DNA from: Cupriavidus basilensis OR16
GTDB lineage: Bacteria > Pseudomonadota > Gammaproteobacteria > Burkholderiales > Burkholderiaceae
Direction: 5' to 3'
DNA: 64,000 nt
NCBI RefSeq assembly: GCF_000243095.1
Contig: NZ_AHJE01000058.1
Span: 1-64,000, forward strand
The stretch's first letter is position 1, and each line of letters starts with the position of its first letter. This document shows, one piece after another, positions 27,855 to 35,465 of the stretch. Under the pieces are notes generated by a model. The model worked only from the letters and a program-made list of their open reading frames with translations, was not told the origin of the DNA and did no database searches. A program made the translations under genes and the position numbers.

Positions 27855-29030
27855 TTACTTCGCCACCGGCACGATCCGGTTGTCGATGAACTGCGCCCAG
27901 ACGTAGTCGTTCTCGCTGAGCGCGTCATGCGTCTGCGGCGTGAACGGCTTCACATAGGTCTTGATCAGCCCCTCATAGCGGTCGATCTTGTAGAAGCCCT
28001 CGCGCACCGCATCGCCCTTGGTCGAACCGGCGCGCGCGATGGCCAGCGCGGCAAGCTGCATGGCATCGTAGGCATTGGCCACGCCCACGGCCGGCGTGAT
28101 GTCGTCCGGGCCCTTGATGTCGTTGTACTTCGCCTTGAGTGCGGTCACCACGCGCGTGCTGACCGGCGAGGGCGAGCCGAAGAAGCTATAGGTCTGCACG
28201 AAGTGCACGTTCTTGGCATTGGGGCCGGCCAGCTCGGTGAAGCGTCCGCCGGCGGGGCCCCAGTGCGATACCACCGGCACCTTCCAGCCCATGCGGTCCA
28301 GCGACTTCACCACCTGTGCCGACGGTCCCACGTTGCCCACCATGAACAGCACATCGGCGCCGGCCGCCTTCAGGCGTCCGAGTTGCGGCACCACGTCCAC
28401 GTCATTGGCCTCGAACTTCTCGATGCCCGCCGGGGTCATGCCCTTGGCGGACAGTGCGGCCACGATGCCCTTCTCGTTCGATTCGCCCCAGGGATTGTTG
28501 ACGAGGATCAGGCCGGGCTTGCTGGCATTGAAGCTCTTCTGCGCGTACTGCAGCATGGCCTTGTCGACGACTTCGTCCACTGCCGAGACACGGAAGACAT
28601 AGTTGGGATTGGCGCCATTGCGGGTGATCGGCGTGCCCGCTGCCCACGGGCCCATGAACGGCACCTTCTCCTGGTTGGCGATCGGCACGATGGCCATCGA
28701 CACCGGCGTGTCCAGCCCGCCGAACAGCACCGCCACCTTCTCTTTGTAGATCAGCTCGCGCGCGGCCAGCACGCCTTTGGCGGGATTGCCTTCGTCGTCG
28801 CGGCGCACCAGTTCGAGCTGGCGCCCGCCAAGCAGGCCGCCCTTGGCGTTGATCTCGTCGATGGCGATGGTCATGCCGCGCGTGAGCGACTCGCCAGCGC
28901 GGGCCGACTGGCCGGACAACGCGGTGACCAGGCCGATCTTGATGGTGTCGGCGGCCAGGGCGGGCAGGACCGGCAAGGCGCAGGCCGCGGCAATGGCGGC
29001 GAGCAGGGCGCGGCGTGAGACGGTGGACAT
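27855..29030 (-). CDS. Periplasmic substrate-binding protein of Liv-type ABC transporter
   Basis: 391-residue type I periplasmic binding protein (LivK/Peripla_BP_6). Signal peptide SRRALLAAIAAACALPVLPALAA, mature start DTIKIGLVTALSGQSARAGES. Further family blocks: GMTIAIDEINAKGGLLGGRQ, RDDEGNPAKGV and NPWGESNEKGI. It starts at ATG 29030 behind a GGAGAAC ribosome site; upstream in-frame codons lack family similarity. First gene of the livK-livH-livMGF operon, divergent from the deacetylase-GntR operon, whose regulator is the obvious candidate controller. The ligand may be an amide, urea-like or acid compound rather than leucine; sequence alone cannot decide. Confidence 0.9.
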   Translation of the reverse strand: MSTVSRRALLAAIAAACALPVLPALAADTIKIGLVTALSGQSARAGESLTRGMTIAIDEINAKGGLLGGRQLELVRRDDEGNPAKGVLAARELIYKEKVAVLFGGLDTPVSMAIVPIANQEKVPFMGPWAAGTPITRNGANPNYVFRVSAVDEVVDKAMLQYAQKSFNASKPGLILVNNPWGESNEKGIVAALSAKGMTPAGIEKFEANDVDVVPQLGRLKAAGADVLFMVGNVGPSAQVVKSLDRMGWKVPVVSHWGPAGGRFTELAGPNAKNVHFVQTYSFFGSPSPVSTRVVTALKAKYNDIKGPDDITPAVGVANAYDAMQLAALAIARAGSTKGDAVREGFYKIDRYEGLIKTYVKPFTPQTHDALSENDYVWAQFIDNRIVPVAK

Positions 29031-29176
29031 GGCGGTTCTCCGATAAGGAATGAGGCGAGAGGGACGGTCGGCTATGCGTGGTGTCCCGCTCGCAAGAGCC
29101 ATGCCACACGTCGGCAAACCGGGCGGAAAAGGCGCAGCGATATATGAATCAGTATGTCTACGATATGGCCTGCTTC

Positions 29177-29211
29177 TTGCAAACGATCTTGATAGAAGTT
29201 TGCATACGATC
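29177..29211. promoter_or_regulatory. Direct repeat TTGCAWACGATC, candidate GntR operator
   Basis: TTGCAAACGATC (29177-29188) and TTGCATACGATC (29200-29211) lie 23 bp apart, about two helical turns, in the AT-richer middle of the 323-bp divergent region between livK and the deacetylase gene. A third related core CTACGATA occurs at about 29158. FadR/VanR-type GntR proteins bind related TNGTATACNA-like sites. The remainder of 29031-29353 shows no gene. Confidence 0.45.
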
Positions 29212-29353
29212 AACCTGGTGCCATGCCTGCACGATGTCGGTGCCGGATGCCGCCAGGTGTCTGCGGATGGCGCCAAGGCGGGGCATGGCCCGCGCTGGCG
29301 ACTCCCACGCATCGGCAAGGACGCACTAAGGCAATCTCCGGCAATCATCGAAC

Positions 29354-30358
29354 ATGACGCATAACCCGATCCCCTCCACCGTCCAGGCGCTCGGTGGCCC
29401 GCACGATGCGACGCCCGGACCCGGACCCGGACCCGGACCCGGATATGGCCCCCTGCGCTCGCACGGGCGCTTTGGCTACCGGCCCATCACCGACGTGGAT
29501 ACCTATCGCTGGCCCGGCGGCGCCCACCTCGCGGTTTACCTCGGTTTCAATATCGAGCACTTCGCGTTCGGGGAAGGGCTGGGTGCCAACCTCGGACCGG
29601 CCGCGCCGCAGCCCGACGTGCTCAACTACAGCTGGCGCGAGTACGGCAACCGCGTGGGCGTGTGGCGCTGCCTGGAGTTGTTCGACCAGCTTGCGTTGCC
29701 GGCCGGCGCGCTGATCAACACCGCCCTCTACGATCATTGCCCCGAAGTGGTCAACGCCTGCCTCGCGCGCGGGGACGAGCTGATCGGGCACGGGCACACC
29801 AACGCGCGCCGTCAGAGCGACCTGGACGAGGCCGGCGAGCGCGCGTTGCTGCTGCATTGCCGCGAGCGCATCGTCGCGCATGCGGGCACAGCGCCATCGG
29901 GCTGGCTGTCGCCCTGGATCGCCGAGACCGCGCTCACGCCCGACCTGCTGGCCGAGACCGGCTATCGCTACACGCTCAACTGGTGCCACGACGACCGCCC
30001 GGTGCGCATGGAGACGCGCGGCGGCCCGCTATGGTCCATTCCCTATCCGCAGGAGCTGAACGATATCCCGATGATCGTGGGCCGCCATCTGGACGGCAGC
30101 GCGTTCGCCGACATGATCATCGACCAGTTCGACGAAATGCTGGCGCAGGCCTGCCACGCGCAGCATCCGCAACCGCTGGTGATGGGCATTGCGCTGCATC
30201 CTTACCTGGTGGGCCAGCCATATCGCCTGCGGCACCTGCGCCGCGCGCTGGCGCACATTGCCTGCCGCCGGCGGCAAGGCAAGGTGTGGTTCACCACGCC
30301 CGGCGCCATCTGCGATCACCTCGAGCAGGTGGCGCCGCTGGCCGCCGCTTCACGCTAA
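29354..30358 (+). CDS. Polysaccharide deacetylase-family hydrolase (PuuE/imidase-like)
   Basis: 334-residue NodB-fold metal hydrolase. Visible: WPGGAHLAVYLGFNIEHF, a metal-site candidate INTALYDHCPEV, GHGHTNARRQSD, APSGWLSPWIAE and GIALHPYLVGQPYR. This branch includes the allantoinase PuuE and cyclic-imide hydrolases rather than cell-wall deacetylases; there is no signal peptide, which fits a cytosolic amide or imide hydrolase fed by the divergent Liv transporter. The N-terminus carries a (Pro-Gly)n stretch from a CCGGAC-type tandem repeat. The stop is 4 bp before the GntR ATG. Confidence 0.82.
   Translation: MTHNPIPSTVQALGGPHDATPGPGPGPGPGYGPLRSHGRFGYRPITDVDTYRWPGGAHLAVYLGFNIEHFAFGEGLGANLGPAAPQPDVLNYSWREYGNRVGVWRCLELFDQLALPAGALINTALYDHCPEVVNACLARGDELIGHGHTNARRQSDLDEAGERALLLHCRERIVAHAGTAPSGWLSPWIAETALTPDLLAETGYRYTLNWCHDDRPVRMETRGGPLWSIPYPQELNDIPMIVGRHLDGSAFADMIIDQFDEMLAQACHAQHPQPLVMGIALHPYLVGQPYRLRHLRRALAHIACRRRQGKVWFTTPGAICDHLEQVAPLAAASR
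29417..29443. repeat. Hexanucleotide CCCGGA tandem repeat in the deacetylase N-terminus
   Basis: Four to five copies of a GGACCC/CCCGGA unit encode PGPGPGPGPG near residues 21-30, outside the catalytic domain. Likely a length-variable tract. Confidence 0.75.
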
Positions 30359-30362
30359 CATC

Positions 30363-31202
30363 ATGAGTTCCATGTCCCCGGCCGACGTCATGCCTCGCAC
30401 CGCATCACCCCGTACCGCGCCGCCGAAGGCGGCCAAGCCGAAAGCCGGCAAGCCGAAGCCCGGTGCAGCGCCCTCTGCGTCCGTCGAGGCCGCCTCGATG
30501 GAGGCCGGCGCGGAACTCGGCGGCGATGCCGACGCGCGCATCTACCAGTCCATCTTCGACGGCGTGCTCAACCACCGGCTCATGCCCGGCACCAAGCTGC
30601 CCGAGCCCGAGCTGTGCCAGTTGTTCGGCGTGGGCCGCGCGGTCGTGCGCCGCGTGCTGGAAAAGCTGGCGCACGACGGCATCGTCGACCTGCGCCCCAA
30701 CAAAGGCGCGGTCATCGCCGAGCCCACGCCGGCCGAGACCAGCCAGATCTTCGAAGCGCGCCGCGCCATGGAGCGCGTGCTGGTGGAACTCGCCGTGGCA
30801 CGCGTCACGCCCGCCGACCTGCGCGAGCTGCGTCAGCAACTGGCCGCCGAGCACGAGGCCATGCATCGCTTCGACCAGCCCTCATGGGCGCGGCTGGCAA
30901 GCGGCTTTCACCTGCGCATCGCCGCGCTCGCGCGCAACCCCGTGCTGCAGCGCTATCTCACTGAGCTGGTCTCGCGCTGCTCGCTGATCGTAGGCCTGTA
31001 CGAGCCGCCGGGACACGCGCCGTGCGAGCACGACGAACATGCGGCCATTGTGGATTGCATAGAGCGGCGCGACGCTGCCGGCGCGGTCCAACGGATGGAG
31101 TCGCACCTGCGCGAGCTGGAGCAACGCATCGAAACGTCTCGCATGCAGGGCGAGAAGAGCCTTGCCCAGATGCTGGGCCTGGCGGGGGAGCATGGGGGAT
31201 AA
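30363..31202 (+). CDS. GntR-family transcriptional regulator (FCD type)
   Basis: 279 residues. A Pro/Ala/Lys-rich N-terminal extension (about 50 residues; KAAKPKAGKPKPGAAP) precedes a winged helix (about 60-125: IYQSIFDGVLNHRLMPGTKL, ELCQLFGVGRAVVRRVLEKL, LRPNKGAVIAEP) and an all-helical FCD effector domain (about 135-260: ARRAMERVLVELAV, FHLRIAALARNPVL, HDEHAAIVDCIERRD) with the His residues that bind metal in this class. It is embedded between the deacetylase and flavin reductase genes, so probably controls this operon and the divergent transporter, responding to the transported compound or a product. Confidence 0.9.
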   Translation: MSSMSPADVMPRTASPRTAPPKAAKPKAGKPKPGAAPSASVEAASMEAGAELGGDADARIYQSIFDGVLNHRLMPGTKLPEPELCQLFGVGRAVVRRVLEKLAHDGIVDLRPNKGAVIAEPTPAETSQIFEARRAMERVLVELAVARVTPADLRELRQQLAAEHEAMHRFDQPSWARLASGFHLRIAALARNPVLQRYLTELVSRCSLIVGLYEPPGHAPCEHDEHAAIVDCIERRDAAGAVQRMESHLRELEQRIETSRMQGEKSLAQMLGLAGEHGG

Positions 31203-31222
31203 GGGAGATAAGGGGAGCAAGT

Positions 31223-31858
31223 ATGGAAATCGATTTCGAGGCCATCACCGAGTATCAGCGTTACAAGCTGATGGCCAGCCTGATCGTGCCGCGCCCGATC
31301 GCACTGGTCACCACGCTGTCGGAGGACGGCACCGTCAATGCCGCGCCGTTCTCGATGTTCAACATGCTCGGCGAAGAGCCGCCCATCGTGATGATCAGCA
31401 TCAACCGGCTGCATGACGGCGCGCTCAAGGACACCGCCGCCAATATCGCGCGCACCGGCGAGTTTGTCGTGCACCTTAGCGATGAAGCGATGGCGGAGCA
31501 GATGCACGGCTGCGGCGAGCGTTTGCCGCCGCAGCAGAGCGAGCTCGCGCGCGTGGGGTTGACGTCGCTGCCATCGAGCGCGGTGGCGCCGCCGCGAATT
31601 GCCCAAGCGCCGGTGGCGTTTGAATGCACCTTGTGGGAAACGCTTGAGACAGCCAGCCGGCAGATTTTCATCGGCCGCGTGCTGCGGCTGCATGCGCGGG
31701 ACGATCTGATCGATACGCAGACCTGGCGCGTGCGGTTGCAGAACTACTTTCCGGTGGGACGATTCGGGGCCAGCTTCTACGTCACCACGCGGGATCGGTT
31801 CTCGATGGAGAAGGAGGCGGGGGTGGTGACGGCGACCACGGCGGTGGACGAGATGTGA
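31223..31858 (+). CDS. Flavin reductase-like FMN-binding protein
   Basis: 211-residue split-barrel flavoprotein. Diagnostic: MASLIVPRPIALVTTLSEDG, NAAPFSMFNMLGEEPPIVMIS, then FVVHLSDEAMAEQM. Homologues reduce flavin for two-component monooxygenases or act directly on a substrate; no partner oxygenase is present in the window. The ATG at 31223 follows AGGGGAGCAAGT, 20 bp after the GntR stop, so it belongs to the same operon. ChrA begins about 100 bp downstream on the same strand. Confidence 0.87.
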   Translation: MEIDFEAITEYQRYKLMASLIVPRPIALVTTLSEDGTVNAAPFSMFNMLGEEPPIVMISINRLHDGALKDTAANIARTGEFVVHLSDEAMAEQMHGCGERLPPQQSELARVGLTSLPSSAVAPPRIAQAPVAFECTLWETLETASRQIFIGRVLRLHARDDLIDTQTWRVRLQNYFPVGRFGASFYVTTRDRFSMEKEAGVVTATTAVDEM

Positions 31859-31962
31859 GCTGGCAATACGGTGGCGTGGGCGATTGGCAGCATGCTGACA
31901 CAAGCCTCTGCTATCTTTAGGCACCCAGCGTGTCGCTGGCCATCATTCCCACATTGGCTCCC

Positions 31963-33324
31963 ATGCAAGCATCGACCACCACACCCGACGCCGCAACCCC
32001 GGCCGCCATCAGCTTGCGCCAGGCGTTCTGGTACTGGCTCAAGCTGGGCTTCATCAGCTTTGGCGGCCCGGCGGGACAGATCGCCATCATGCACGAGGAC
32101 CTGGTCGAGCGGCGGCGCTGGATCTCGGAGGGCCGCTTCTTGCATGCGCTTAACTACTGCATGGTGCTGCCCGGGCCTGAGGCGCAGCAGCTGGCAACGT
32201 ATATCGGCTGGCTGATGCACCGCACCTGGGGCGGGGTGATCGCGGGCGGGCTGTTCGTGCTGCCGTCGTTGCTGATCCTGATGCTGCTGTCGTGGATCTA
32301 CATGCGCTTTGGCGAGGTGCCGGCGGTGGCGGGGGTGCTGTACGGCATCAAGCCGGCGGTGACGGCGATCGTGATGTCGGCGGCGTGGCGCATCGGCTCG
32401 CGGGCGCTGAAGAACAGCTGGCTTTGGGCGATCGCGGCGGCTTCGTTCGTCGCCATCTTCGCGCTGGAATTGCCGTTCCCGGTCATCGTGCTGGCCGCGG
32501 CCTTGATCGGCTACGCGGGCGGCCGGTTTGCGCCGGCGCGCTTTGCCAGCGGGGGCGGGCACGGCGCCAGCAAGACCGGCTTTGGCCCCGCGCTGCTGGA
32601 CGATCACACGCCCACGCCGCCGCACGCGATTTTTACCTGGAAGCGCTTCTGGCTGGTTCTGGCGGTGTTCCTCGCGATCTGGGGGCTGGCGCTGGGCGCG
32701 CTGGCCTGGCGCTACGGCTGGCAGGGCACGCTCACGCAAATGGGCTGGTTCTTCACCAAGGCCGCGCTGATGACCTTTGGCGGCGCCTATGCGGTGCTGC
32801 CCTACGTCAACCAGGGCGCGGTGGCGCACTACCACTGGCTGAGCGCGCCGCAGATGATCGACGGCCTGGCACTGGGCGAAACCACGCCCGGCCCGCTCAT
32901 CATGGTGGTGGCCTTCGTCGGCTTCGTCGGCGGCTGGACGCAGGCCGTGTTCGGCGCCGATGCGGCGGTGGCGTCGGCCGTGGTGGCGGCGACGGTGGTG
33001 ACCTTCTTCACCTTTCTGCCGTCGTTCCTGTTCATCCTGCTGGGCGGGCCGTTCGTGGAGAGCACGCACGGCAACCTGAAGTTCACCGCGCCGCTGACCG
33101 CCATCACGGCGGCGGTGGTTGGCGTGATCGTCAACCTGGCGGTGTTCTTTGCCTATCACGTGTTGTGGCCCGCCGGGCTGCAAGGGCGCCTGGAGTGGCC
33201 ATCCGCCCTGATCGGACTGGCCGCGGCGGTGGCGTTGTTCCGTTTCAAGGCCGGCGTGATTCCGGTCATCCTCGCTTGCGGCACCGCCGGGCTGGCGCTG
33301 GTGTTCCTGCGCGGTATGGCCTGA
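31963..33324 (+). CDS. chrA: Chromate transporter ChrA (two-domain)
   Basis: Inner-membrane chromate efflux protein with two homologous CHR halves. First half: WLKLGFISFGGPAGQIAIMH and NYCMVLPGPEAQQLATYIGW. Second half: WFFTKAALMTFGGAYAVLPY and LGETTPGPLIMVVAFVGF. About 11-12 hydrophobic segments, 453 residues from ATG 31963; a GTG start at 31930 is possible. Chromate resistance genes are frequent in Cupriavidus, but no chrB or chrF partner is visible here, and the close upstream neighbour is a flavin reductase. Convergent with the LysR gene (4 bp between ends). Confidence 0.93.
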   Translation: MQASTTTPDAATPAAISLRQAFWYWLKLGFISFGGPAGQIAIMHEDLVERRRWISEGRFLHALNYCMVLPGPEAQQLATYIGWLMHRTWGGVIAGGLFVLPSLLILMLLSWIYMRFGEVPAVAGVLYGIKPAVTAIVMSAAWRIGSRALKNSWLWAIAAASFVAIFALELPFPVIVLAAALIGYAGGRFAPARFASGGGHGASKTGFGPALLDDHTPTPPHAIFTWKRFWLVLAVFLAIWGLALGALAWRYGWQGTLTQMGWFFTKAALMTFGGAYAVLPYVNQGAVAHYHWLSAPQMIDGLALGETTPGPLIMVVAFVGFVGGWTQAVFGADAAVASAVVAATVVTFFTFLPSFLFILLGGPFVESTHGNLKFTAPLTAITAAVVGVIVNLAVFFAYHVLWPAGLQGRLEWPSALIGLAAAVALFRFKAGVIPVILACGTAGLALVFLRGMA

Positions 33325-33328
33325 ACGG

Positions 33329-34249
33329 CTACCAGCCGCTATAGGGCGCGCCCGCCAGGCGGTGGGCCGCGAAGTGCGCCGCCAGGAAGTCCACGAACGC
33401 GCGCACCTTGGCCGTGAGGTGGTCGCGCGTGAGGAATACCGCGAACACATCGGCGGGCGGCGTCTCCCAGTCGGGCAGCACCTGGCGCAGCCGCCCGGAG
33501 CGGAGCATCGGCGCCACCTCCCATTCCGAGCGCATCAATATGCCGTGGCCCTGCAGGGTCCAGCCGAGTGCCGCTTCGCCGTCGTTGGTGCTGGCCGGCC
33601 CGCGCACCTTCACGGTTTCCTGGCGGCTGGCCGAGCGCAGGTGCCAGGTGCCGTAGGGGGTGTCGCTCTCCCGGATGACAATGCAGCGGTGCTGTTGCAG
33701 CTCGCGCGGCGACGCCGGCTCGCCGTGGCCGGCCAGGTAGCGCGGCGCGGCGCACAGGAGGCGGCGGTTGTGCGCGATGGGCCTGGCGGTCAGGCGCGCA
33801 TCGGGCAAATCGCCCACGCGGATGCCGACATCGAAGCCCGCTTCGGCCAGGTTCAGCGGCCGGTCCGTGAGCTCCAGCTGCACCTCCACCTCCGGGCAAG
33901 CCAACAGGAAGGCGCCCACCGCCGGCGCCACGTGGCGCCGGCCAAAGCCCAGCGTGGCATTGACCCGCAGCAGCCCGCGCGGCGCCACCCGGCTGCCGCC
34001 GAGCCCTTGCTCCAGCTCCTCCAGTTCGGCCAGGATGCGCGCGCCCTGGGCCAGGTAAGCCTCGCCCTCCTGCGTCACGCTCAGCCGGCGCGTGGTGCGG
34101 TTGAGCAGGCGCACGCCCAGGCGCGCCTCCAGCGCGGTCAGCCGCTTGCTGGCGGCCGACGGCGTGATGCCGAACTGCTGGGCCGCGCCGGCCAGGCTGC
34201 CGCGCTTGACCAAGGTGACGAAGAAGGCGAGGTCGGAGAAATTGTCCAC
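33329..34249 (-). CDS. LysR-family transcriptional regulator
   Basis: 306 residues. N-terminal helix-turn-helix: DLAFFVTLVKRGSLAGAAQQFGITPSAASKRLTALE split over two helices, then LLNRTTRRLSVTQEGEAYL. The C-terminal effector fold belongs to the CrgA-like group (RLLCAAPRYLAGHG, GHGILMRSEWEV, LTAKVRAFVDFLAAHF). Divergent from the Bug/leuCD-like operon with 157 bp between, so it is the natural candidate for controlling that operon. Start ATG 34249 gives a full-length LysR protein. Confidence 0.92.
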   Translation of the reverse strand: MDNFSDLAFFVTLVKRGSLAGAAQQFGITPSAASKRLTALEARLGVRLLNRTTRRLSVTQEGEAYLAQGARILAELEELEQGLGGSRVAPRGLLRVNATLGFGRRHVAPAVGAFLLACPEVEVQLELTDRPLNLAEAGFDVGIRVGDLPDARLTARPIAHNRRLLCAAPRYLAGHGEPASPRELQQHRCIVIRESDTPYGTWHLRSASRQETVKVRGPASTNDGEAALGWTLQGHGILMRSEWEVAPMLRSGRLRQVLPDWETPPADVFAVFLTRDHLTAKVRAFVDFLAAHFAAHRLAGAPYSGW

Positions 34250-34262
34250 GATGCGGTCCGAG

Positions 34263-34282
34263 GCCTGATTGATGAATCAGGC
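34263..34282. promoter_or_regulatory. Palindrome next to the LysR start
   Basis: GCCTGATT-GATG-AATCAGGC: perfect 8-bp arms, 13 bp upstream of the LysR ATG within the divergent promoter region. A plausible autoregulatory site, though the spacing is not the classic T-N11-A form. Confidence 0.45.
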
Positions 34283-34406
34283 GACTGAATGAAAGTCTGT
34301 GAGCGAAATTATAGCGGTGGGTTCAATGGTTAAACTGGCATCTCGATAAGCGCGGCGGCGCCGGGGGCGTTCCCTTGTAGCCAGCCTGCCGTCCAGGAGA
34401 CCCCAC

Positions 34407-35408
34407 ATGAACCGCTTTACCGCCATCGCCCGCCGGATCTGCCGGATGCCGCTCGCCTTGAGTGCTGTCGCCTTGTCGGTTGCGCTCGCGCCGGCGGTGG
34501 CCTCGGCCGAGACGTTTCCCGCGCGCCCGATTCGCCTGATCGTGCCGTTCGCCCCAGGCGGCAGCGTCGACATCGCCGCGCGGCTGGTCACCGAAGCGTG
34601 GGGCCGGCAGCTCGGCCAGCCCGTGGTGGCGGACAACCGCGCGGGCGCCTCGGGCAATATCGGCATGGACCAGGCGGCCAAGGCCAAGCCCGATGGCTAT
34701 ACGCTGGCCATCAACAACGTGGCGCTGGCGGTGAATCCGTCGCTGTTCGCCAAGCTGCCGTTCGACACCGAGCGCGACCTGACGTCGGTCGGCACGGTGG
34801 GCACCTCACAGCACGTGCTGGTGGTCACCAATGGCCTGCCGGCCAAGAATGTGAAGGCGCTGATTGCGCTGGCCAAGAGCCGCCCCGGGCAACTGAGCTT
34901 TGGCTCGGCGGGCACCGGCAGCACCTTCCATATGGCGGCGGAACTGTTCAAGTCGGAGTCCGGCACGGCCATCCTGCACGTGCCGTACAAGGGCGGCGGC
35001 CCGGCCATGGTCGATACCATCGCCGGCCAGGTACAGCTCAGCTTCCCGGTGCTGTCGGCCGCGCTGCCGCAGGTGCAGGCGGGCAAGCTGCGCGCGCTGG
35101 CGGTGACCGGGCCCAAGCGCTCGCCGCTGCTGCCCAATGTGCCCACCATTGCCGAGGCGGGCCTGCTCAATTACGCCTTCGAGACCTGGTTCATCGTCAG
35201 CGCGCCCGCCGGCACGCCCAAGGACGTGATCGCCAAGCTCAACCAGACGCTGAACCAGGCGCTGGCCGCGCCGGAAATCAAGGCGCGCCTGCTCAGGGAA
35301 GGCTTCGAACCGCTCACGATGAGCCCGTCCCAGGCCGACGCCATGCTGCACAAGGAAATCAAGCGCTGGGCCGCGCAGATCAAGCAGGCCGGCATCACGC
35401 CGGAGTAA
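34407..35408 (+). CDS. Bug-family (TTT) periplasmic binding protein 1
   Basis: 333-residue tripartite-tricarboxylate-transporter-type receptor. Signal peptide ALSAVALSVALAPAVASAE, then FPARPIRLIVPFAPGGSVDIAAR, a family opening, and VVADNRAGASGNIGMDQAAKAKPDGYTL. RBS CAGGAGACCCCAC before ATG 34407. Bug proteins bind carboxylates or similar small ligands; Burkholderiales have hundreds, usually as orphans without TctA/TctB, as here. It is the first gene of the leuCD-like operon (58 bp gap), so the ligand is probably the substrate of the downstream dehydratase or hydrolase. Confidence 0.9.
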   Translation: MNRFTAIARRICRMPLALSAVALSVALAPAVASAETFPARPIRLIVPFAPGGSVDIAARLVTEAWGRQLGQPVVADNRAGASGNIGMDQAAKAKPDGYTLAINNVALAVNPSLFAKLPFDTERDLTSVGTVGTSQHVLVVTNGLPAKNVKALIALAKSRPGQLSFGSAGTGSTFHMAAELFKSESGTAILHVPYKGGGPAMVDTIAGQVQLSFPVLSAALPQVQAGKLRALAVTGPKRSPLLPNVPTIAEAGLLNYAFETWFIVSAPAGTPKDVIAKLNQTLNQALAAPEIKARLLREGFEPLTMSPSQADAMLHKEIKRWAAQIKQAGITPE

Positions 35409-35465
35409 GCGCGGCCCTTGCGGCTGCGCATTTTTCGACTTACCACTCACTTCAGGCAGAGTCCC

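Noticed and set aside
29417..29443. CCCGGA tract as evidence of phase variation
   Set aside because: The unit is six bases, so slippage cannot switch the frame off; only linker length would change.
31777..33450. 557-codon antisense frame over chrA
   Set aside because: Arg/His/Gln-rich mirror of a membrane-protein gene, no motif.
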